A stretch of DNA of 64,000 bases from Branchiostoma floridae (taxonomy: Eukaryota; Chordata; Leptocardii; Amphioxiformes; Branchiostomatidae). The notes under the pieces are model-generated. The model saw nothing but the letters and a program-made list of their open reading frames with translations. It made no database searches and was not told where the DNA came from. The stretch spans positions 962,662-1,026,661 of the forward strand of contig NW_023365716.1 in NCBI RefSeq assembly GCF_000003815.2. Direction: 5' to 3'. This document shows, piece by piece, positions 56,041 to 64,000 of the stretch; within the stretch, counting starts at the first letter, position 1; each line of letters opens with the position of its first letter. A program made the translations under genes and the position numbers.

Positions 56041-56924
56041 AACCTGATACCCACTTCACAATAAGTCAAACCAGAGATCGCCGTATAACGATTTACTCTA
56101 GCGTTTTGAGTCTAACAAAAATAACGTTTCACCTCGATTTCTACTGATCATTTTGTTATTTTTTTTTAACCTAAGGCCAAATCAGGTGAAATCCGGAAGA
56201 AGGGATGATGCGCAGAATTTCTTGTTCAATTGTAATTTAGAATTTGAAACACGGTATTGACGTTATTCAAATATGATTTAAATTCACAACAATTTTTGGA
56301 TTCGTTTACTCTCCATTCATTTTGAAAAATCTTCATCTTTGCCAATATTAAGCCATATTGAATATATCTATACATGTTAAATGGTAAAACTGCTGCGGCA
56401 AAGGAGTTAGGATAATCAAAATCAAATCACAAACTTTGCATACATTATTTTATTTTGACAGCGCTTTATTAGAATCAAAACCAAGCTATCAAATATGTTA
56501 GTATGATATTAATTAGTATCAGCTACAAATATTAAGAATACAGGTGTACAAACAGACGACATGTACCAAGTACATTCATATCAACAGTGTACACAATGTG
56601 CGAATTGTTGCAAATGTTATTCTTTCGGATATATCAAAGAAATATTCGGATGGTTAAAAAGTTCTTAGTACTCCTATGGTCACAAAAATGTTTACACTGA
56701 GCGAACATAACACATAAATTATTGATTTTTTGGTAACAAAAAAAATTACAGGTATGCCTTGAAATTACTATACAAAAACTTTAACCAACCTCTTTGAGTC
56801 GCTGACGTATTGTAGTAGATGTTATTCTTTCGGACAGATCAAAGAAATATACAGATGTCTAAGAATGTTTACACTGAGCGAAAACGACACATAAATTGTA
56901 GATTATTTCCTCACAATAAGAGCT
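56041..56924. other. spacer upstream of B4
   Basis: AT-rich. A short duplication (TTATTCTTTCGGA.A.ATCAAAGAAATA at 56620 and 56822) lies near the foldback-like element. No gene. Confidence 0.5.
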
Positions 56925-57009
56925 ATGTCCAGTATCAGGGTGAAGTGCACGAAGTTAGAGTGTACGAAGTTGTACGAAGTTGTACTAAGTTACAACGGTT
57001 TCCCACTGG

Positions 57010-57740
57010 CTTTGATGCTATATCGGGAGTCACAGATGACGTCAAAACATTTATTGGATGACGTAATCTAACTTCGTACAGTAGGCAGGGTAGGGTGTCA
57101 AGTGTACAAACTTGTCCGAAGTTGTGCAAAGTTACGTGACGTCATCTAACTTCGTACAGTAGGCAGGGTAGGGCGGCATGTGTGCGAAGTTGTCCTAAGT
57201 TGTGCAAAGTTACGTGACGTCATCTAACTTCGTACAGTAGGCAGGGTAGGGCGGCATGTGTGCGAAGTTGTCCTAAGTTGTGCAAAGTTACGTGACGTCA
57301 TCTAACTTCGGACAGTGGGCAGGGTAGGTCAACAGGTGTGCGAAGTTGTCCTAAGTTGTGCAAAGTTACGTGACGTCATCTAACTTTGGACAGTGGGCAG
57401 GGTAGGTCAACAAGTGTGCGAAGTTGTCCTAAGTTGTGCAAAGTTACGTGACGTCATCTAACTTTGGACAGTGGGCAGGGTAGGTCAACAAGTGTGCGAA
57501 GTTGTCCTAAGTTGTGCAAAGTTACGTGACGTCATCTAACTTCGGACAGTGGGCAGGGTAGGGCGGCATGTGTGCGAAGTTGTCCTAAGTTGTGCAAAGT
57601 TACGTGACGTCATCTAACTTCGGACAGTGGGCAGGGTAGGTCAACAAGTGTGCAAAGTTGTCCTAACTTGTGCAAAGTCACGTGACGTCATGTAACTCTG
57701 GACAGTGGGCAGGGTAGGGCGGCATGTGTACGAATTTGTC
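57010..57740. repeat. 78-bp tandem array, 9 units, with CRE palindromes
   Basis: GCAGGGTAGG recurs every 78 bp exactly (C at 57086, 57164, 57242, 57320, 57398, 57476, 57554, 57632, 57710). Each unit has TTACGTGACGTCATCTAACT, so eight perfect TGACGTCA sites stand at 78-bp steps from 57137 to 57683, plus one at 57037. Confidence 0.95.
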
Positions 57741-58107
57741 CAAAGTTAATTAATACATAGTAAAAACTTATATATGTGTAAATAAGATACACACCACTCA
57801 CGCATATAAACAAATAAAATATAGATGCACATTAATCAGCACAAAATCAATGTTCATGTATTGTAAAAAATTTCATTTATTTCATTTTTTTTGGTCTTTT
57901 ATTTCTCCTCTTAACGTTCGTTTTAACAATGCACACAAAATAATTTAAGTTCACTCTTAATATTATATTTCCCTTTTTTTACGTCACTTCTAAATACAAG
58001 TACCTGAAAACATCTCCCCCTATCTATTTATAAACTACATGTATTGCAGTCATCTTTCACTACTTTGTATCATAAGAAGTAGTAGTTGTTATTTTATTCC
58101 TTGTAAT

Positions 58108-58994
58108 TTAACAATTAATTGAAGTACTTCTACCATTTAGTACATAAGTAAAGCCAGCAGACGGACTACCACTGTCCGTATGGTCTTTCCGCAACTTCGT
58201 GTAAACATCAGTCACAAGTTCTTGAATCCATTTACAGATAGTAGATTTCCCAGCGCCTGCCAAGACAACAGGTAAATGTCATTTTGACATTAGCTAATAG
58301 ATGTTTAAAAAGAATAGAACAAATGAAATAAAAGCAGCCGTGGCGCAATACAGAGATTGAAAAACGACACCATTCTACGAACGCATTCCAGGTTCGAATT
58401 AAAAAAAAAAACACCTGAGCAAATGACGTAAATGTCTGTTGGTGACGTTAAGCAAAAGAATGTTCGACAAGGTATGCTTCTAGAAATGACGGTTGTAAAT
58501 TTTGAACATATAACGTTATATCTACATTGAATCAAACGTTTGATTTGAAACAATAAAAAAGGTGTTTAAAAGTAAATGTACTTGTTGGCAGACAGATGGC
58601 TATCCACAGAAGAACATTTTCCCTCCATTTGGTGTCAGGTGGAGAGACTTGTGCATGGCTTACAGCAAAAGCCGCGACCGTGATAAGGCTATATAAAACA
58701 GCCACCGTTGGCACGCACAAAACAGATGCAACAGCACAACATCCCTGTGAAGAATAAGACAAATCTTAATAAAGATAAGTAATCTGCATTCTGTTAAAAA
58801 TATGTTGTTTTGTAAGATGTAACTTCTAAAGAATAGAAGATTTATGAATCAAAAGACAGAACTCAAAACATATCAAGGTGCGATTAATACGACTAACCCA
58901 CCTGAACAAGTTCTTCCGGAAAATCCTTCCAGTCAAACTCGACTTTCCAGGACGAATGGAGATCTGTAGCCTTCAAAGATTTACTGCACGACAT
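58108..58994 (-). CDS. spliced P-loop protein fragment inside foldback-like element
   Basis: Three exons can be joined: 58994-58902 (MSCSKSLKATDLHSSWKVEF..., donor CAG|GTGGGT), 58744-58582 (acceptor TTCTTCACAG|G; donor ACAA|GTACAT) and 58256-58108 (acceptor TTGTCTTGGCAG|G). Phases fit (0, then 1) and give 134 residues to TAA. Features: an N-terminal WKVEFDWKDFPEE, two hydrophobic helices, KWRENVLLWIAICLPT and then SAGKSTICKWIQELV, a Walker A-like loop whose first Gly is not conserved. The order (hydrophobic helices, Trp, strand, GKS/T) faintly resembles DUF3987-type ATPases; this is a guess. The protein stops soon after the P-loop, so it looks like the captured 5' end of a larger gene. The splice model is not proven. 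Confidence 0.5.
58336..58512. repeat. internal direct repeat, copy 1 of foldback-like core
   Basis: AGCCGTGGCG...GAAAAACGACACC...ACACCTGA...GACGTAAA is repeated at 59067-59262 at about 75-80% by eye. On the minus strand copy 2 lies just upstream of exon 1 and copy 1 lies in the intron before exon 3. Confidence 0.75.
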
Positions 58995-59066
58995 GATATG
59001 ATACAATATTGTCCGTAAATCCCCCGTTAAGAAAGTCTATTTCGTCAAAGACACGGACTAAAAAGT

Positions 59067-59262
59067 AGCCGTGGCGACTTCAGCGCCACACGGTTTCAAA
59101 CTGTTAGACTGAAAAACGACACCGTTCGAAGAACGCATTCCGGTTTCGAATTACGAAAACACCTGAGTTAGTGACGTAAACGTCAGATTGTGACGTCTAC
59201 GAAGATGAGAACATTAGAAGAAAGGTTCTAGAAATGACAGTTGAGACATTTGAACGTAACAC
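59067..59262. repeat. internal direct repeat, copy 2 (upstream of exon 1)
   Basis: Second copy of 58336-58512. It occupies the position of a promoter for the spliced fragment. Confidence 0.7.
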
Positions 59263-59352
59263 AGAAAACTTGTAGACGCGTAGTGTAGTATATGTATCGC
59301 CAAAGTCATGCTAGTCGACATCTTACTAGGAATACGCGACCTGATCAGTACA

Positions 59353-59600
59353 CCCGGCTGACTGTCCAAAGTTTAGATGGCGTCATGGTTAGCGTGACGT
59401 CAGAACTTCGGACAAGTTCGTACAACTCCGTACACGACCCGGCTGACTGTCCAAAGTTTAGATGACGTCATGGTTAGCGTGACGTCATAACTTCGGACAA
59501 GTTCGTACAACTCCGTACACCACCCGGCTGACTGTCCAAAGTTTAGATGACGTCATAACTTCGGACAAGTTCGTACAACTTTGGACAACTTTGGACAACT
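59353..59600. repeat. 85-bp tandem array, right arm of foldback-like element
   Basis: CCCGGCTGACTGTCCAAAGT starts at 59353, 59438 and 59523 (period 85). Units carry ATGACGTCAT and GTGACGTCA and the complement of left-arm words (ACTTCGGACAAGTTCGTACA). Confidence 0.9.
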
Positions 59601-59657
59601 TCAGACATCTAACTTAACTTAGGACAACTTCGTGCATTTCACCCTGATACTGGACAT

Positions 59658-59978
59658 GGGTGCACAATAAAACAAGTACGCCTTGCTATACAGACACTGA
59701 AACTATCTTAAATGCAAAACCAACTACTATGAGCCGTTGATGTGTATGTATACAGTACGTCAATTAGCCTAGAAGCTATTTTACAAAAGCTCTCTATCTG
59801 GAACATTTGTCATGAGCCCTGTCAGGCTTTTTGCATATCAAAAGTAGATAAAGGTGAGATTTCCTAGCTGCAAAGTAGTTACACTGATAACACTTCTATG
59901 GTTATCCTCCTGTGTGGGTTCTGACGTATATGCTTGGCTTTTTGGACATTTGAGTTGCCCTGTTCCCTCTCAGCACAT
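59658..59978. other. spacer, no gene
   Basis: From 59800 similar to the 3' flank of A1 (450-630). Nothing else seen. Confidence 0.5.
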
Positions 59979-60300
59979 CTAGGTCTTTTTATCTGTGTGC
60001 TTTCTTACATGTCGGTTAAATGAGGTTTTATGTGCAGTAGAATAGTCACACTGGTCACATTTGTAGGGTTTCTCTCCTGTATGGATTCTCATGTGTCGGG
60101 ATAAGGTAGACTTTGTTGTTGTTCTGTGCCCACACTCGTCACACAGAAAGGGTTTCTCTCCAGTATGTTTCATTAGATGTTGGTCCAAGTGGCCTTTCTG
60201 TGCAGCAGAATAGTTACACTGGTCGCATTTGTAGGGTTTTTGACCTGTATGGGTTCTCATATGCTTGGATAAGTTACATTTGTAAGCTGCCCTGTACAGA
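59979..60300 (-). pseudogene. C2H2 finger relic (C2), 3' end of a lost gene
   Basis: Part of one finger (AAYKCNLSKH) and three full fingers end with HTDKKT and stop at 59979, the ending typical of A1/A5. The 5' side breaks off at 60298 into A3/A7-type 3'-flank sequence. There is no promoter or N-module of its own. Confidence 0.75.
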
Positions 60301-60706
60301 ACCTACAACTATAAAGTATTAGGTGCAATTTGACTTAACAATTAGTTCAAACCGCTCGAAAGATTTGCTATAAATCTCTAACTGAACATGTCTGCCTCTA
60401 ATGTAAATTTCGTTTTTACAAACTAGCTATCGGGCCCTTGTATAGACTAAGGCTACAGATAACATTTTCATAACTGGATGCAATTTTTTCTAAATGACCG
60501 TTCACGTTTTAAGGCATAAACGTTGTATGCTGTACGTTTGTCACACAGGGAGATGAAGGTTTTTTGGTATGCCTTGTTTTAAAAGGCGAGCTTTTTTAGC
60601 AGCAGAGTAGTAACACTGATGGCATTTATAAGGTTTTTCTCCCGTATGGGTCCTTATATGTTGGACCTATATACTCAGACCTATTAGCCGTCCCATACCC
60701 ACACTC
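60301..60706. other. 3' flank of B5 with decayed fingers
   Basis: Collinear with 10500-10850 and 38000-38330. Finger and tail remnants of the A3 type (TGTTAGGAGTGTGGGTATGG) are readable at 60540-60706 in broken frames. Confidence 0.6.
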
Positions 60707-62230
60707 CTAACACATGAAGGGCTTCTCACCGGTGTGTGTCATTATATGTCGGTCCAAAGTACATTTCTGTGCAGCAGAATAGTCACACTGGTTACACTTA
60801 AATGGTTTTTCCCCTGAATGTGTTCTCATATGTCTGGATAAGTTAGACTTTCGAGCTGTCCTGTGCCCGCACTCCCCACACATGAAGGGTTTCTCACCAG
60901 TGTGTGTTGCTAGATGTTTGTCCAAATCACCTTTCTGCACTGCAGAATAGTCACACTGATCACATTTGTAACGTCTTTCCCCTGTGTGGGTCCTCATGTG
61001 GCGTGATAAGGTAGACCTATCAGCGGTCCTGTACCCACACTCACCACACATGAAGGGTTTCTCACTGGTGTGTTTTGCAGCTATATGAGCGTCAAAATTG
61101 ACTTTCTGTGCAGCAGAATAGTCACACTGGTCACACTTGTAGGGTTTTTCTCCTGTATGGATTCTCATGTGTCGGGATAAGTCAGACTTTGTTGTTGTTC
61201 TGTGCCCACACTCCCCACACATGTAGGGTTTCTCACCAGTGTGTTTCATTAGATGTTGGTCCAAGGTAGATTTCTGTGCAGCAGAATAGTTACACTGGTC
61301 GCACTTGTAGGGTTTTTGACCTGTATGGGTTCTCATATGCTTGGACAAGTTATATTTGTAAGCTGCCCTGTACCCACACTCTCCACACATGTAGGGTTTT
61401 TCTCCTGAATGGATTTTCATGTGTCGGGATAACGTAGATCTGTCAGCTGTCCTGTACCCACACTCCCCACACATGAAGGGTTTCTCACCGGAATGGGTTT
61501 TTTGATGGCCGATCAAATGATGTTTTTCTACTGCCGAATATTCGCACTGGTCACATTTATATGGTTTGTCCCCTGTGTGGGTTCTCATGTGTCGGGATAA
61601 GTTTGACTTTTGAGCCGCCCTGAACCCACACTCTCCACACATGTAGGGTTTCTCACCAGTGTGTGTGGTTAGATGTTGGTCCAAAGTGGATTTCACTGCT
61701 GCAGAATAGTCGCACTGGTCACACTTGTAGGGTTTATCTCCTGTGTGGATTCTGATGTGTACGGATAAGTCATTCTTCCGAGCTGTACTGTACCCACACT
61801 CCCCACACATGTAGGGTTTGTTGCCACTGTGTTTTGCTAGATGGTGGTCTAAAGAAGATTTCTGTACAGCAGAATAGTCACAATGGTCACACTTGTAGGG
61901 TTTTTCTCCAGTGTGGGTTATCATATGCCGGGATAACTTAGACCTTTGACTTGTCCTGTACCCACACTCCCCACACATGTAGGGTTTCTCACCGGTGTGT
62001 TTCACCACATGCCTTCCCATATTGCCTCTGCTCTCCTGTACCTGTGAGGTTGATGTGTTGTCAGGTTGGGGAAAGTTCACATCACACGTTTCCTGCTGCA
62101 GGCCCATGTCTGTTGTCTGGGTCTCCCTGCTGTCACTCTCCTTCCCAGGATGTCCAGAATGGTCCATCTCCTTCCCAGGATGCTCAACACACTGCTTTTC
62201 CGAAGAATGTTCAATGCTGGAATCTTCCAT
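60707..62230 (-). CDS. C2H2 zinc-finger protein B5 (class B, 15 fingers)
   Basis: A 507-residue protein, the longest class B gene. MEDSSIEHSSEKQCVEHPGK after acceptor CTCCTACAG|GGTAGAA. SDSRETQTTDMGLQQETCDV is intact (RETQT plus TDMGLQQ). Fifteen complete fingers follow. Fingers 7 and 8 are both of the CGECGYR type, a break in the alternation that marks an exchange point; from finger 11 on the sequence follows the A3/A7 type (AHIAAKH, CGHRTARKSNL). It ends FMC-stop at 60707 by a single change in the sixteenth finger (TGT TAG GAG), whose remains continue downstream. Confidence 0.88.
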   Translation of the reverse strand: MEDSSIEHSSEKQCVEHPGKEMDHSGHPGKESDSRETQTTDMGLQQETCDVNFPQPDNTSTSQVQESRGNMGRHVVKHTGEKPYMCGECGYRTSQRSKLSRHMITHTGEKPYKCDHCDYSAVQKSSLDHHLAKHSGNKPYMCGECGYSTARKNDLSVHIRIHTGDKPYKCDQCDYSAAVKSTLDQHLTTHTGEKPYMCGECGFRAAQKSNLSRHMRTHTGDKPYKCDQCEYSAVEKHHLIGHQKTHSGEKPFMCGECGYRTADRSTLSRHMKIHSGEKPYMCGECGYRAAYKYNLSKHMRTHTGQKPYKCDQCNYSAAQKSTLDQHLMKHTGEKPYMCGECGHRTTTKSDLSRHMRIHTGEKPYKCDQCDYSAAQKVNFDAHIAAKHTSEKPFMCGECGYRTADRSTLSRHMRTHTGERRYKCDQCDYSAVQKGDLDKHLATHTGEKPFMCGECGHRTARKSNLSRHMRTHSGEKPFKCNQCDYSAAQKCTLDRHIMTHTGEKPFMC

Positions 62231-63155
62231 TTCTACCCTGTAGGAGGGGGGGGGGGGGTAGATTATAGATCAAAACTTCTAACTAAATCTGTGAAACACA
62301 CTAAGAATTAGGTTTTATGTCTACCTGGAAACGGCAACTTTTACATTTCTAATAAGCATTTACAGTTCTTATAATCTAAAATATCGAGAGAAAAAACATT
62401 AAAAATCGTTCTTGACAAACTTAACCTTCGGACAATGTTGGTCTTCTTAATATCAATGGGCGATTCTACTATATGGTGATAGACCAGCTTTTTAAAGAGA
62501 TGACATGTTTATATATGAAGTTTTATTTTCAACCGGAACCTTATGACACCATATACCTGGGTATGACAACGGTGCCGAATCAAAGGCTAGCTTCTCTTTG
62601 GATGCTGGGAGGGACGCCGTAACCTGGAACAGCATAAATCCATTACTTGTTAAATTATCCAACAAGCCTCCCCAAAGACTCCTCTTGCCACACCCAGTCA
62701 TTAAAAATGCGTTCGTTAGGATCAACTGCAATGACGTGATAGACACTATCCGACACATGCACAGGCAAAGGACAGAGAAATGGCAAACATACATGGCCTC
62801 AAACTTGGCCTTCCCTAGAAATTCTGTCTGGGATAGAAAGTTTCAAAGTACCAGAGCGCAGTATCTATCCGCGTCCCGGGGTCTACAAAGTACTAGGACT
62901 GAAGTTATTGAAGACTGGGTAGAAAGTCAGGTGTGATATTGTAGCAGAACGCAGTATCTATTTGCGCCACGGGGTCTACAAAGTACTAGGACTGTGGGTA
63001 TTGAAGACTGGGGAGAAAGTCAGGTGTGACAAACATACTGTAGTAGTGCAAGCCCCCCTCCCCATCAAAATACCAACCACAAACACACTTCTAATTATAT
63101 TTCATCGCTAATCTAGCACCAACCAGAAAGCACTATAGACAACCACATGTCTTAC
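62231..63155. other. intron 1 of B5
   Basis: Contains donor-like TTTCCAG|GTAGAC (62325), a block shared with the B1 and B3 introns near 62590, a short tandem duplication around TACAAAGTACTAGGACT (62880, 62970) and the C-rich element near 63053. Confidence 0.55.
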
Positions 63156-63300
63156 CTGTAGGTGTATCGTGTTAAAAGGTCTCCACGGCTTCTGTAATTC
63201 CGTAAAATCTCGACAATTCTTCGGAGATGAAAGCAAAGGCGAAGACGCAAAACAAAATGGCGGACGTCAGCTCTCTCCAGGCCAAAGGTTAGAGGTCACA
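63156..63300 (-). promoter_or_regulatory. promoter and 5' exon of B5
   Basis: Donor CTACAG|GTAAGACATG at 63156; CAAAATGGCGG at 63253-63263 with GACGTCA; AGGTTA-G-AGGTCA (63286-63298). Confidence 0.65.
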
Positions 63301-63388
63301 AACCTGGTACTCATTTCACCATAGCTTAAACCAAAGATCGCCGCATAATGATTTGCTCCATTGTTTGGAGGCTAATATTTTAGTTATG

Positions 63389-63775
63389 TATCAGAACCGC
63401 CAGAGAAAAACTTTCATACGGATATCAGATGATAGAAAGCAACAAAACCGTGGACCCAGTGTCTGGAACAACCTACCGCCAGACACACGTACGGCTCCAA
63501 ATCTGACCTGCTTTAAGAGACTCAAGTAAAAGTTATTGACCAAAACGAACGGACACGGACTATGAACACTGAGCCATATGCAGCACTATATGTTTTGTAC
63601 CAAGTATGTGTAGTGATATAGGTTGATGAATCTAATAGTACTCAATGTAATCTGTATCTGTATTATATTCTATCTGACCCTGACCTCCCTCATGACCTCA
63701 ATGAAAAGCGGCCAGCTGGCCGATTTGAGCTTCTCATGAATAAATAAACGTTCAAACAAACAAACAAATAAAATA
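63389..63775 (+). mobile_element. L2-like LINE 3' end
   Basis: The open frame 63389-63529 reads NRGPSVWNNLPPDTRTAPNL and CFKRLK-stop, the conserved C-terminal signature of L2/CR1-type RT proteins. It is followed by a 3' UTR with CTTCTCATGAATAAATAAA and an (AAAC)-type tail. Strongly 5'-truncated. Confidence 0.75.
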
Positions 63776-64000
63776 TAATAAAGAAAAGTACAACACCAAA
63801 TTATAAGCTTTGCCTACAAAGATTTTGTTTGAAAGATTTCAACAAAATCAAGCCGAGTTCTCAAACATGTTAGTACAATGTATATTGCTTCACGTATAAG
63901 CTAAAACACTAAGAATACTAGCGAACGAATACATGTAGTAAATAGAATAATAATAAGTTCATGCGCAATATAGACAATTTGCTTACTAAGTATTATTTCA

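Larger units (their letters stand above)
56925..59657. mobile_element. foldback-like transposon, 2.7 kb, with gene fragment
   Basis: The outer ends are inverted: ATGTCCAGTATCAGGGTGAA at the left and its complement at the right, continuing (one mismatch) into TGCACGAAGTT. The inner arms are also inverted but consist of tandem units: 78-bp x 9 at left (57010-57740) and 85-bp x about 3 at right (59353-59600), sharing TCCGAAGTT/CGTACAAC words. The core contains three exons on the minus strand and a direct duplication. CACAATAA occurs just outside both ends (56912-56919, 59663-59670) and may be the target duplication, with slightly larger ends. No transposase is seen, so it is non-autonomous; the superfamily is unknown. 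Confidence 0.75.

Noticed and set aside
57010-57740. Regular repeats that might be a CRISPR array
   Set aside because: 78-bp units are repeated throughout without unique spacers, in an animal genome inside an inverted-repeat element.
58532-58762. Two-segment membrane protein ORF in the foldback-like core
   Set aside because: The hydrophobic stretch is better explained as helices before a P-loop once the splice sites are used; a free-standing membrane protein is not supported.
630-62230. KRAB, SCAN, BTB or ZAD domain in the N-terminal parts
   Set aside because: None of their signature residues are present; the module is acidic, low in hydrophobics and of a different length.
62598-62936. 112-residue plus-strand ORF MDAGRDAVTWNSINPLL...
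   Set aside because: It covers a block repeated in other class B introns (18380, 44640), where the frame is not kept.
1-64000. tRNA, rRNA or snRNA genes
   Set aside because: No cloverleaf with A and B boxes and no rRNA or snRNA signature was seen by eye; a tRNAscan/Infernal run would settle this.

Overview
The window is animal genomic DNA, most probably from an amphioxus (lancelet, Branchiostoma). This rests on the very characteristic C2H2 fingers that alternate CGECGYR and CDQCDYS types, on the lancelet-like mix of CR1/L2-type LINEs, a Penelope-like element and many MITEs, and on spliced genes with a non-coding first exon. The organism call is from family recognition, not a database match. 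A 100-base run of N (2021-2120) shows that this is a draft scaffold.

The backbone is a tandem cluster of C2H2 zinc-finger genes, all on the minus strand: about thirteen genes or near-complete pseudogenes plus two relics. Each is built the same way: a CpG-rich promoter and short 5' exon (YY1-like CAAAATGGCGG, often a CRE-like GACGTCA, and an AGGTGA-N-AGGTCA direct repeat), a GTAAG splice donor, an intron of 0.4-1.2 kb, and one large exon with all the coding sequence. Two classes exist. Class A exons start at ATGGCGGAG or a close variant (A3 ATGGAGGAG, A4/A8 ATGGCGGGG) and encode a roughly 190-residue N-terminal module unlike KRAB, SCAN, BTB or ZAD, with sumoylation consensus sites, three TDxGxQQ motifs and a TQT (LC8-type) motif. 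Class B exons begin inside the region homologous to VKAEMEE and so lack the first 100 residues. The fingers follow in a two-finger (168-bp) repeat, 7 to 15 per gene.

Layout: A1 630-2014, A2 3892-5118, full-length CR1-like LINE 6501-~10130, A3 10654-13030 (broken), LINE relic ~15440-16880, B1 16981-17829, Penelope relic with a hammerhead-like motif 19320-19950, B2 21389-22751 (broken), A4 25128-26708, A5 29313-31115, A6 33656-35267 (broken by an exact 100-bp duplication), A7 38472-40249 (broken), B3 43128-44267, a repeat-rich stretch 45250-50360, finger relic 50365-50735, finger-less A8 51323-51901, B4 54248-55165, a 2.7-kb foldback-like element 56925-59657 with a spliced gene fragment, finger relic 59979-60300, B5 60707-62230, and an L2-like LINE tail at 63389-63775. 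The first 13-14 kb and the stretch 28.8-42 kb are paralogous segments, so the cluster grew by segmental as well as single-gene duplication.

The genes look like a fast-evolving family of DNA-binding regulators. They share promoters and effector modules while fingers are shuffled, and many copies are decaying by small indels in linkers. The most unusual item is the foldback-like element: its inverted arms are made of 78-bp and 85-bp tandem units rich in perfect TGACGTCA sites, and it encloses three exons with consensus splice sites that join in frame into a short AGKST P-loop protein.
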